Shown here one piece after another: positions 1 to 5,407 of a DNA stretch of 5,407 nucleotides. This stretch comes from CALKHQ01 sp050329975 (GTDB taxonomy: Bacteria; Pseudomonadota; Alphaproteobacteria; CALKHQ01). Each line of letters begins with the position of its first letter. The stretch's first letter is position 1. Location of the stretch: contig JBHJOG010000057.1 in NCBI GenBank assembly GCA_050329975.1, forward strand, positions 1 to 5,407, in the 5' to 3' direction. The notes under the pieces were generated by a model that searched no databases, was not told the DNA's origin, and saw only the letters and a list, made by a program, of their open reading frames with translations. The translations under genes were made by a program, and so were the position numbers.

Positions 1-57
1 ATGCCGGGCCAGCAGAAAGGCGGTCTGCTCGCGCGGGTCGGCCAGCCTGGCAGTCAC
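1..57 (-). CDS. Possible start of a further operon gene, truncated by the left edge
   Basis: A reading frame starts at a GTG (57-55) that overlaps the rnhA stop codon as GTGA and stays open to the window edge for 19 codons. The fragment reads VTARLADPREQTAFLLARH, which is not enough to recognise a family. A weak purine-rich stretch (GGAAG) lies about 10 nt upstream of the GTG. Support comes from the stop/start overlap, the same strand and the tight packing of the preceding genes. In GC-rich DNA a 19-codon open frame is expected by chance, so this is a tentative call. No function is proposed. Confidence 0.35.
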   Translation of the reverse strand, partial: MTARLADPREQTAFLLARH

Positions 58-509
58 GCGCCCGCAACTTCCGAACTGCGGCGCGGGATCGCACAGCGGG
101 CGAGCACATCGGCCCGCTCGTTCTCGATGTGACCGTTGTGCGCCTTGATCCATTGCCAGCGGACCTTGTGCGTGGCCATCGCCGCGTCGAGCCGCTTCCA
201 CAGGTCGTCGTTCTTCACCGGCTTGTTGTCGGCCGTCCTCCACCCGCGCTGCTTCCACCGCGGCAGCCATTTGGTGATGCCGTCATGCACGTACATGCTG
301 TCGGTGAAGACGGTGATCTCTACCGGGCGGGTCAGCGACTCCAGCGCCGAGATCGCCGCCATCAACTCCATCCGGTTGTTGGTGGTCTGAGCGGCCCCGC
401 CGCACAGCTCCTTCTCGATTCCCTTGTACCGCAGCACCACACCCCAGCCGCCCGGGCCGGGGTTGCCGCTGCAGGCGCCGTCGGTATAGGCCTCCACCGT
501 CTCAGGCAA
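54..509 (-). CDS. rnhA: Ribonuclease HI
   Basis: Cleaves the RNA strand of RNA-DNA hybrids, removing R-loops and primers in the cytoplasm; metal-dependent. The family signature is clear: YTDGACSGNPGPGGWG near the N-terminus, TTNNRMELMAAI, FTDSMYV, the basic handle region WKQRGW..ADNKPVKN, and WIKAHNGHIENERAD. Counting from the proposed TTG start (509-507), the catalytic residues fall at Asp10, Glu48, Asp70, His124 and Asp134, exactly the Escherichia coli RNase HI numbering. The TTG sits 7 nt after a GAGGAG at 522-517. Other possible starts are GTG at 512 (4-nt spacing) and ATG at 536; the ATG would add nine residues, has no good ribosome binding site, and would overlap thrB by 35 nt. With TTG the protein is 151 residues, close to the usual 150-155. 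It is the third gene of the ispH-thrB-rnhA set. The family call is secure; the start is less so. Confidence 0.96.
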   Translation of the reverse strand: MPETVEAYTDGACSGNPGPGGWGVVLRYKGIEKELCGGAAQTTNNRMELMAAISALESLTRPVEITVFTDSMYVHDGITKWLPRWKQRGWRTADNKPVKNDDLWKRLDAAMATHKVRWQWIKAHNGHIENERADVLARCAIPRRSSEVAGA

Positions 510-1485
510 CACAGCACTCCTCGGCACGCAGCCCATAGGCTTCGGGCCCGGCGACCTGGGCGTGGAACTGCAGCTTTCGGAGGTACTCCAGCGGGTCCTT
601 CGGACGCACCAGTGCGCCGGGCGGGCAGTTCAGCCAGTCGTAAAGACGGGTGAGCAGGAAGCGCAGCGCCGCCCCCCGCGCCAGCATCGGCAGCGCCGCC
701 AGTTCCGCGAGCGTGAGCGGCCGGCGCCGGACATAGGCGCCGAGCATGCGCCGCGCCTTGGTCACGTTGAAGCTGGTGTCGGTCTCGAAACACCAGGCGT
801 TCAGGCACACCGCCACGTCATAGGCAAGGAAATCGGTGCAGGCGAAATAGAAGTCGATGACGCCCGACAGCGCATGGTCGAGGAAGAAGACGTTGTCGGG
901 GAACAGGTCGGCATGGATGACCCCGACCGGCAGATTGTCGGGCCAGCGGGCCTCGAGCAGGTCCAGTTCGGTGTCGAGGGTGGCGATGAGGCCGCGGGCA
1001 ACCCGGTCCCCGTCCGCCCGGCAGGCATCCAGCAGCGGCCGCCAGCCCGGCACCGACAGCGCATTGGGGCGCTTGAGTGCGAAATCCGCGGCGGCGACAT
1101 GCATCTCGGCCAGCGCCCGGCCGACGCCGGCGCAATGGTCGGGCAGGATGCGGCGCGGCCACAGCCCCTGCAGGAAACTGATGATCGCCGCCGGGCGCCC
1201 CGCAAGCCAGCGCAAGCTGCGGCCGTCGCGGCCGGCGATCGGCGTCGGGCAGGCGAAACCCTTCTCGGCCAGGTGCTCCATCAGCCCGAGGAAGAACGGC
1301 AGGTCGCCTTCCTCGACCCGCTTCTCGTAAAGGGTCAGGATGTACTGTCCCTTGGTCGTCAACAGCAGGTAGTTGGAATTTTCCACCCCCTCGGCGATGC
1401 CCTTGGCCGAGACCACGTCCCCGATCTCGTACTCGGTGAGGAAAGACTCCAGGTCCTCGTCACTGACTTCGGTGTAGACGGCCAT
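502..1485 (-). CDS. thrB: Homoserine kinase (APH-type)
   Basis: Phosphorylates L-homoserine with ATP to O-phospho-L-homoserine, the substrate of threonine synthase, in the cytoplasm. The 327-residue product matches the phosphotransferase-fold homoserine kinases (ThrB type II) rather than the GHMP-kinase form found in enteric bacteria. It begins MAVYTEVSDEDLESFL, and the nucleotide-binding lobe carries GIAEGVENSNYLL (residues 29-41) and YILTLYEKR (48-56). The catalytic loop is HADLFPDN (His191, Asp193, Asn198), followed by the metal-binding Asp211 in GVIDFYFA. The RPKDPLEYLRKL segment near the C-terminus is also typical. The length is normal, about 320 residues for the family. The ATG at 1485-1483 shares one base with the ispH stop (TGATG), which suggests translational coupling, since no strong ribosome binding site precedes it. 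The same frame is open further upstream inside ispH, but that extension is low-complexity shadow sequence. Confidence 0.96.
   Translation of the reverse strand: MAVYTEVSDEDLESFLTEYEIGDVVSAKGIAEGVENSNYLLLTTKGQYILTLYEKRVEEGDLPFFLGLMEHLAEKGFACPTPIAGRDGRSLRWLAGRPAAIISFLQGLWPRRILPDHCAGVGRALAEMHVAAADFALKRPNALSVPGWRPLLDACRADGDRVARGLIATLDTELDLLEARWPDNLPVGVIHADLFPDNVFFLDHALSGVIDFYFACTDFLAYDVAVCLNAWCFETDTSFNVTKARRMLGAYVRRRPLTLAELAALPMLARGAALRFLLTRLYDWLNCPPGALVRPKDPLEYLRKLQFHAQVAGPEAYGLRAEECCVA
517..522 (-). promoter_or_regulatory. Ribosome binding site for rnhA inside the thrB end
   Basis: GAGGAG on the minus strand lies within the last codons of thrB. It stands 7 nt from a TTG (509-507) and 4 nt from a GTG (512-510). 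It lies downstream of the in-frame ATG at 536 and so cannot serve it. It is the main reason for choosing a non-ATG start for rnhA. Confidence 0.6.
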
Positions 1486-2429
1486 CAGGCGACGAGCGCC
1501 TTGGGGAGCTTGAACACCACGTCCTCGTCGGTGAGGCGCACCTCCTCCACCGTCACCTCGAACCGCGTCCGGCAGGCGGCGATCACCTCCTCGACCAGCA
1601 CTTCCGGCGCCGAGGCCCCGGCGGTAATCCCGAGCCGACGGACCCCGGCGAGAGCGTCGAGGTCGAGGTCGCTGCCGCGCTGGAGCAGGAACGCACGCGG
1701 GCAGCCGGCCCGTTCCGCCACCTCGACCAGCCGGCGCGAGTTGGAGGAGTTGGGGGCGCCGACCACCGCGATCGCATCGCAGGAAGCAGCGATCGCCTTG
1801 ACCGCCTGCTGGCGATTGGTCGTCGCGTAGCAGATATCCTCCCGCTTCGGTCCGACGATGCTCGGAAAGCGGGCGCGGAGCGCATCGACCACGGCGGCGG
1901 TGTCGTCGACGGAGAGCGTGGTCTGGGTGACGAAGGCCAGCCGGTCGGCATCGCCCGGCTCGAACGCGGCAACATCCCGACACGTCTCGATCAGCGTGAC
2001 CGCGCCAGGCGGAAGCTGCCCCATCGTCCCGATCACCTCGGGATGGCCGGCATGACCGATCAGCAGCACGTGGCGGCCCTCGGCATGCTGCCGCTCCGCC
2101 TCGCGATGCACCTTGCTGACCAGGGGACAGGTGGCGTCGAGATAGAGCATGGCGCGGCGCTCAGCTTCGGCCGGCACATGCTTGGGCACCCCGTGGGCGG
2201 AGAACACCACCGGCGTATCGGCCGGCACCTGGTCCAGCTCCTCGACGAATATGGCGCCCTTCGACTCCAGGTCGGCGACCACATAGCGGTTGTGCACGAT
2301 CTCGTGGCGGACGTAGACCGGGGGACCGTACTTGCGCAACGCCAGCTCGACGATCTGGATCGCGCGGTCGACACCGGCGCAGAACCCGCGCGGCGCGGCA
2401 AGCAGAACTGTCAACGGCGGCTTCGCCAT
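1485..2429 (-). CDS. ispH: 4-hydroxy-3-methylbut-2-enyl diphosphate reductase
   Basis: Last step of the MEP isoprenoid pathway: reduces HMBPP to IPP and DMAPP using a [4Fe-4S] cluster; cytoplasmic. All expected motifs are visible. Numbering from the ATG at 2429 (314 residues), the cluster cysteines are Cys17 in APRGFCAGVDRA, Cys101 in DATCPLVSKVH and Cys200 in EDICYATTNRQ. The substrate-pocket residues are His46 (HEIVHNRYV), His79 (FSAHGVP), and His129 and Glu131 (GHAGHPEVIG), with QTTLSVDDT and NSSNS downstream and ITAGASAPE near the C-terminus. The ATG is preferred because MAKPPLTVLLAAPRGFCAG is a usual alphaproteobacterial N-terminus. A TTG at 2441-2439 would add four residues and cannot be excluded, since GAAG lies 9 nt before it. 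This is the first gene of the operon; thrB follows directly. The function implies the MEP pathway in this organism. Confidence 0.97.
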   Translation of the reverse strand: MAKPPLTVLLAAPRGFCAGVDRAIQIVELALRKYGPPVYVRHEIVHNRYVVADLESKGAIFVEELDQVPADTPVVFSAHGVPKHVPAEAERRAMLYLDATCPLVSKVHREAERQHAEGRHVLLIGHAGHPEVIGTMGQLPPGAVTLIETCRDVAAFEPGDADRLAFVTQTTLSVDDTAAVVDALRARFPSIVGPKREDICYATTNRQQAVKAIAASCDAIAVVGAPNSSNSRRLVEVAERAGCPRAFLLQRGSDLDLDALAGVRRLGITAGASAPEVLVEEVIAACRTRFEVTVEEVRLTDEDVVFKLPKALVA

Positions 2430-2608
2430 GGCTTCCCGCAAATGGTTGTGCTTCAGGTGTTCGCCTATCGAGCCGCGTCTCGCGGCGGCTTGCGCCGCCC
2501 GGATGCCCTCTCTACAGTCCCCGCACTATAACGATCAAGGTGGGAAAAGCGATTCGCATGGGGCCGATCCGGACGGCAGACGGTGTCTCGGTTGACGAGG
2601 CCCGGACC
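2430..2608. promoter_or_regulatory. Divergent intergenic region, likely promoters for ispH and the lipoprotein gene
   Basis: The about 180 bp between two outward-facing genes must supply initiation signals for at least the ispH operon. It is locally richer in A/T around 2525-2550. A TATAAC at 2527-2532 on the plus strand could be a -10 element, and its complement gives TATAGT facing ispH. No convincing -35 box was found at 16-18 bp from either. A run of GC-rich inverted repeats at 2471-2499 would lie in the ispH leader. A GTG at 2540 would extend the lipoprotein upstream, but the ATG at 2609 is the better start. No operator or riboswitch was recognised. Confidence 0.4.
2471..2499 (-). repeat. 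Overlapping GC-rich inverted repeats in the ispH leader
   Basis: Three inverted repeats overlap. CCGCG/CGCGG (2473-2477 with 2481-2485) has a 3-nt loop. AGCCGC/GCGGCT (2471-2476 with 2485-2490) has an 8-nt loop. GGCGGC/GCCGCC (2484-2489 with 2494-2499) has a 4-nt loop. The last shares bases with the other two, so they cannot all form together. They lie about 40-70 nt upstream of the ispH start. No T tract follows, and such repeats are frequent by chance in GC-rich DNA. Confidence 0.35.
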
Positions 2609-3130
2609 ATGGCCCGGTCGGTGGCGGCCGCAGCGATGCTGGCCTTGCTGCTGGCCGGCTGCAGCAGTTCCTCCGCCGATCAGAGCGGCTATGTTTGCCC
2701 GAGCGTCGCCATCATCGGGGACCTGTCGCTGATCACCCGGCTAGGCGGCGAGGGAGCCTCGCCGGATGGCCGAACCTTTTCGGGCGAAATCGTGCGCGCG
2801 GACAGCGAGTGCAGCTACGACGCCAGCTCCGTCACTGTCGCGCTGCAGATATCCATGGTGTACGACCGGCCGGTCGGCCGGCCGGCGATCACCGAACCGG
2901 TCGCATATTTCGTTGCGGTCGCCCGTCCCGACGGCACCGTAGTCGGCAAGGACGAATTCCCGGCGACGGTCGAATTCCGCGCCAACGAGAGTCGCGCCGG
3001 ATTTCGCGAGGAGCTCGACGTTTTGGTGCCGCTGCCGCAGGGACCGGCGAGCGGCGACGGCTATACGGTGTATGTCGGCTATCAACTGAGCGAAGCAGAG
3101 CTCCAGTTCAACCGTCAGCGCCGGCAATAG
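2609..3130 (+). CDS. Predicted lipoprotein of unknown function
   Basis: A 173-residue product with a lipoprotein signal peptide: MARS, a hydrophobic stretch of Ala/Leu/Met, then the lipobox LLAGC with Cys18 as the lipidated residue, followed by a Ser-rich linker. Ser at +2 gives no inner-membrane retention signal, so an outer-membrane or periplasm-facing location is likely by the usual rule. The mature part has two further cysteines, Cys30 (YVCPS) and Cys68 (SECSYD), which could form a disulfide. The rest looks mostly beta-strand, with alternating hydrophobic residues such as VTVALQISMVYD and PVAYFVAVARPDG, suggesting a small beta-sandwich. The C-terminus is charged (QFNRQRRQ). The ATG at 2609 has GAGG 8 nt upstream and puts the lipobox at the right distance; a GTG at 2540 would add 23 residues unlike a signal peptide. 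It faces away from ispH and converges on the PAS gene, so it appears to be a single-gene unit. I do not recognise a named family. Confidence 0.8.
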   Translation: MARSVAAAAMLALLLAGCSSSSADQSGYVCPSVAIIGDLSLITRLGGEGASPDGRTFSGEIVRADSECSYDASSVTVALQISMVYDRPVGRPAITEPVAYFVAVARPDGTVVGKDEFPATVEFRANESRAGFREELDVLVPLPQGPASGDGYTVYVGYQLSEAELQFNRQRRQ

Positions 3131-3163
3131 GCGGCGTTGCGCGTCCGGCCGCCGTTCAGGCGG
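3130..3163. terminator. Candidate hairpin terminator between convergent genes
   Basis: The two convergent stop codons are separated by 25 bp. GGCGGC at 3130-3135 can pair with GCCGCC at 3148-3153 across a 12-nt loop. Alternatively CCGCC at 3149-3153 can pair with GGCGG at 3159-3163 across a 5-nt loop that contains the stop codon of the PAS gene. The two stems exclude each other. Neither is followed by a T run on either strand, so intrinsic termination is uncertain and the placement is the main support. Confidence 0.3.
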
Positions 3164-4280
3164 TACGGCGGAGCGTCGGGTGGCGGGTCGTACCCAGCGT
3201 GCTGATGTCGGTCGAGATCAGGAGCACGTCGTCGCAGTCGGTACGGCTGGCGCAGAACAGCACCCTGCGGCCGTCGGCGAGCCCGATCTCGATCATGGCC
3301 TGACCGTCACTCGGATCGGTCAAGCTCGGCCTTGCGGCGGCGAGCGCCGGCGCGTCGGTATCGACGAACCAGCCGGTCTTCAGCGCATGGTTCAGCAACT
3401 TGCCGAGTTCGGTCCCTGGTGACAGCGGTTCGCAGCGCCCCAGGTCGAACGCGATCTGCGGGTTGGCGCAGACCAGGAGGCCATGACCGTCGAACACGGC
3501 AAAGCCGTCGCGGCTGGCGGCCAGCCCGACGGTCAGGCGCGACTCGGCGCGCATCGCCGCGTCACTCGCCGATTGCTGCCGTGTCTCGTCGCGCGCGATA
3601 CCGCGATAGCCGGCAAACACGTTGTCGACAAAGATCGGGACGCCGGAGAAGCGCACGCGGCGCACCTGGCCGTTGGCGTGACGAACATCGGCCATCCGGT
3701 CGACGAAGGGCCGGCGGCGCGCGGGATCCCTCTGCTCGGCAAAGCAGGCCGGACCCGAATCGAAAACGCCGATCTCGGGCAGCGGCTGCCCGATCAGCTC
3801 GGCCGGCAGAGCGCCGATGTCGTCGAAGACCCGGTCCGAGATATAGGTCAGAACGAGCGCTGCGTCGGTTTCGTAGAGCCATTCGCTGGACAGCCGCAGT
3901 ACGTCCGCCAGACGCTGCGCCGCACTTCCCGGCGGGCCGCCGGCGTGCGGTCGCTCGAAGATCCGGTAGCGTGCAGCGATCAACGGCTCACCGTTGGCTG
4001 CGTCTGCGATCCGGAGGTGCTCGGAGGCGATGATGCGGGTGCCGTCGGCGCTGTCGTCCTCGCGGTTGACGACCGGGTGCCCGGCGGCCAGCAGGGCGCC
4101 GACCTCGCCGAGCCATGGCGGCGCAGCGTCGGGGGCACAGCCGAGAGCGCGAGCCACAAGTCCATAATGGTCGCTGGAGGCGACGACCCTGCCCCCGGGG
4201 CCATGGACGGCGAACGCGACGTCCCCCGGCAGTCCACCGTCACCCGAGCATGGCGTCATCTGGTCAGGCGACGGCGTCAT
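3156..4280 (-). CDS. PAS-domain protein without a recognisable output domain
   Basis: The 374-residue product appears to be built of PAS folds only. A degenerate first PAS spans about residues 20-110 (DVAFAVHGPGGRVVASS at its start). The second, about 124-237, is the clearest: SEWLYETDAALVLTYISDR (from residue 132), a central GQPLPEIG, then RRVRFSGVPIFVDNVFAGYRGIARDET. A likely coiled linker (residues about 234-248) leads to a third, PAS_7-like fold at about 249-362, with DGFAVFDGHGLLVCAN (from residue 258) and a terminal VLLISTDIS strand. Such tandem PAS arrays normally precede a histidine kinase, GGDEF or EAL domain in related bacteria, but here the protein ends about 12 residues after the last PAS strand. 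No membrane segment or signal peptide is visible, so it should be cytoplasmic. The ATG at 4280 is chosen because GGAAG stands 6 nt upstream; GTG at 4310 and ATG at 4259 are alternatives. It overlaps the DUF2336 gene by 17 nt and is probably translated with it. The ligand or cofactor cannot be judged. Confidence 0.85.
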   Translation of the reverse strand: MTPSPDQMTPCSGDGGLPGDVAFAVHGPGGRVVASSDHYGLVARALGCAPDAAPPWLGEVGALLAAGHPVVNREDDSADGTRIIASEHLRIADAANGEPLIAARYRIFERPHAGGPPGSAAQRLADVLRLSSEWLYETDAALVLTYISDRVFDDIGALPAELIGQPLPEIGVFDSGPACFAEQRDPARRRPFVDRMADVRHANGQVRRVRFSGVPIFVDNVFAGYRGIARDETRQQSASDAAMRAESRLTVGLAASRDGFAVFDGHGLLVCANPQIAFDLGRCEPLSPGTELGKLLNHALKTGWFVDTDAPALAAARPSLTDPSDGQAMIEIGLADGRRVLFCASRTDCDDVLLISTDISTLGTTRHPTLRRTA

Positions 4281-5388
4281 GCTCGGCTTCCAAGGCTTCG
4301 AAACGGGCACGGATCAGGTTCGGGTCCCGGCGCCACTGGCGGACCATGGCCGCGGCGGCATCCTTTTCCAGCCGTGAAAAGAGCGTCAGCGCGCGCTTGC
4401 GCATCTCGTCGGCGACGGTCCTGTTCTGTCGCGCGGCGCGGCGGGTCAGGTCGTACATCTCGGCGAAATGGGCCGGCGTCATGCCGATCGCGCGGCAGCC
4501 GATGGCAAAGGTCTCGCCGCCGGCATCATAGATGATGCGGCGTACATCGCCGGGCCTCAGGCCCGACTGCTGGATCAGCATTGCCTCGAACAGCGCGATC
4601 TCGCCGCGCTTGAGCGCATCGATCATCAGGCCCGGATCGAAGCGATCGGCCTGGGCGATTTCGTCGGCCAGAGCCTGGGCCATCGCCGGATGGATGCGCG
4701 TCGCATTCAGTGCCTCGTTGGCCTGCCGGATCACCGTCTCGATCGCCGAGTCGATCACCGACGCGTCGAAATCGAAACGCTGGGCAAGCCCCTCACGCAA
4801 GGCGCCGGACACGAGGCGATAGACGCGACGGGCGACCGGCTCGGGCAGGTCGTGCCGGCGGGCGAGGGGCTCCCGGAAGGCGTCCACACGCTCGGCCTGC
4901 TCGGCGAGGTAGCCGAGGGTGGCAGCGCGCAACCGTGCGCTCTGGTTGTTGAGCAGGGAAACGATGACCCGGGTCTGGCCGGTGCCGACCAGTTCCTCGC
5001 TCACCCCTTCGCTGACATCGGCGCGTGCGGCCACGGCGAGCTGGTGCTCGAGCGTGCGATGGCGGATGACCTCGATCAGGTCCGCGTCGTTGAGGACGGG
5101 GCTGTTGTGCAGCAACGGGCGGGCGATCTCGATGTCCTGGTTGGCCAGCAGCGCCACAAGCGGACGCGGCACGTCGCTGCGGCCGGCGAGCTCGGCGGCG
5201 AGGCGCGTGCGGACGTCATGCTCGATGGAGGCCAGGAGTTGCTCCAGGATGCCGTTGAACAGGGCGCGCTCGCGGTCGCTACCCAGATCGGCCTGCTCGC
5301 CGAGGCTCTCGTTGAGGGTCAGCGCAAGGCGCGCACGCTGCGCCGAGTCACGACCGCGGGCAAGCGTGGCGATCTGGGTCAGGTCCAC
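4264..5388 (-). CDS. DUF2336 family protein (HEAT-like helical repeats)
   Basis: The product is nearly all helical and matches the DUF2336 pattern (COG5330), a family of unknown biochemical function found mainly in Alphaproteobacteria. Visible hallmarks, numbered from the GTG at 5388, are the N-terminal HEAT-like part with EHDVRTRLAAELAG (56-69), then EIARPLLHNSPVLNDADLIE (87-106), then RTLEHQLAVAARADVSEGVS and a VIVSLLNNQSARLRAATL segment. A second helical half contains LARRHDLPEPVARRVYRLVS and GETFAIGCRAIGMTPAHFAE. There are no membrane segments or signal peptide. At 374 residues it is close to full family length. The GTG has no ribosome binding site, and the frame stays open upstream to the window edge (PQQIAI), so the true start probably lies a few codons to tens of codons outside the window. 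It precedes and overlaps the PAS gene. A scaffold or adaptor role in signalling is a guess from the fold and the neighbour. Confidence 0.85.
   Translation of the reverse strand: MDLTQIATLARGRDSAQRARLALTLNESLGEQADLGSDRERALFNGILEQLLASIEHDVRTRLAAELAGRSDVPRPLVALLANQDIEIARPLLHNSPVLNDADLIEVIRHRTLEHQLAVAARADVSEGVSEELVGTGQTRVIVSLLNNQSARLRAATLGYLAEQAERVDAFREPLARRHDLPEPVARRVYRLVSGALREGLAQRFDFDASVIDSAIETVIRQANEALNATRIHPAMAQALADEIAQADRFDPGLMIDALKRGEIALFEAMLIQQSGLRPGDVRRIIYDAGGETFAIGCRAIGMTPAHFAEMYDLTRRAARQNRTVADEMRKRALTLFSRLEKDAAAAMVRQWRRDPNLIRARFEALEAEHDAVA
4287..4291 (-). promoter_or_regulatory. Ribosome binding site for the PAS gene
   Basis: GGAAG on the minus strand lies inside the 3' end of the DUF2336 gene, 6 nt before the ATG at 4280-4278. 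The ATG at 4259, just after the DUF2336 stop, has no comparable purine tract, so this site decides the start and implies a 17-nt gene overlap. Confidence 0.5.
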
Positions 5389-5407
5389 GATCGCGATCTG
5401 CTGGGGC

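Noticed and set aside
1..132. A plus-strand ATG at position 1 with an open frame of about 43 codons
   Set aside because: It lies opposite the end of rnhA, has no visible upstream context, and its product has no recognisable pattern.
562..1830. A 422-codon plus-strand open frame opposite thrB and ispH
   Set aside because: It is antisense to two genes with complete catalytic motifs. Its product is Arg/Gln/Ala-rich with no family pattern, as expected for the reverse strand of GC-rich coding DNA.
1486..1983. Upstream extension of the thrB frame inside ispH, as if thrB were a 493-residue fusion
   Set aside because: The extra part is Arg/Gly-rich and overlaps conserved ispH codons. The homoserine kinase domain begins normally at the ATG at 1485.
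2043..2531. A 162-codon plus-strand open frame opposite the 5' half of ispH
   Set aside because: It is antisense to the conserved cluster-binding and substrate-pocket codons of ispH and its product matches nothing.
2864..2875. Perfect 12-bp palindrome GACCGGCCGGTC, followed by more CCGG-rich sequence
   Set aside because: It lies within the lipoprotein gene and is explained by the codons for the RPVGRPA segment in GC-rich DNA. A lone palindrome inside a coding region is not evidence for an operator.
3483..4535. A 350-codon plus-strand open frame opposite the PAS and DUF2336 genes
   Set aside because: It crosses the junction of two genes that show clear domain patterns on the minus strand. 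Its composition is that of a shadow frame and there is no ribosome binding site or family match.
1..5407. CRISPR arrays, tRNA or rRNA genes, insertion sequences, phage genes or toxin-antitoxin modules
   Set aside because: No regularly spaced repeats, transposase motifs, terminal inverted repeats or RNA gene signatures were seen by eye, and almost all of the sequence is accounted for by the listed genes.

Overview
The window looks like chromosomal DNA of a GC-rich alphaproteobacterium, probably Rhodospirillales-like. The grounds are the strong G/C bias at third codon positions, an ispH-thrB-rnhA gene order that is familiar in Alphaproteobacteria, an aminoglycoside-phosphotransferase-type homoserine kinase, and a DUF2336 protein, a family found mainly in that class. 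The taxonomic call is inference; no rRNA or other marker gene is present. There are five complete or nearly complete genes, one tentative edge fragment, and almost no non-coding space.

Left part (1-2429, minus strand): a compact housekeeping operon, transcribed right to left. ispH (MEP isoprenoid pathway) is followed by thrB (threonine synthesis) through a 1-nt TGATG stop/start overlap. thrB is followed by rnhA (RNase HI), which overlaps the end of thrB and most likely starts at a TTG placed behind a GAGGAG ribosome binding site. A GTGA overlap at the end of rnhA suggests that a further gene begins at about position 57 and runs off the left edge. The enzymes belong to unrelated pathways, so the grouping reads as conserved co-transcription rather than one biochemical route.

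Middle (2430-3155): a divergent intergenic region of about 180 bp precedes a plus-strand gene for a small predicted lipoprotein of unknown function with a clear lipobox. That gene converges on the next minus-strand gene across a 25-bp gap that holds GC-rich hairpins.

Right part (3156-5407, minus strand): a two-gene unit. The upstream gene encodes a DUF2336 protein made of HEAT-like helices; its true start may lie just beyond the right edge. It overlaps by 17 nt the downstream gene, which encodes a soluble protein of about three PAS folds with no visible kinase, GGDEF or other output domain. The two are probably translated together and may work together in signalling, but no sequence here shows the input or the output.

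No mobile element, CRISPR array, tRNA, rRNA or phage gene was seen. The parts least explained by known biology are the PAS-only/DUF2336 pair and the lipoprotein.
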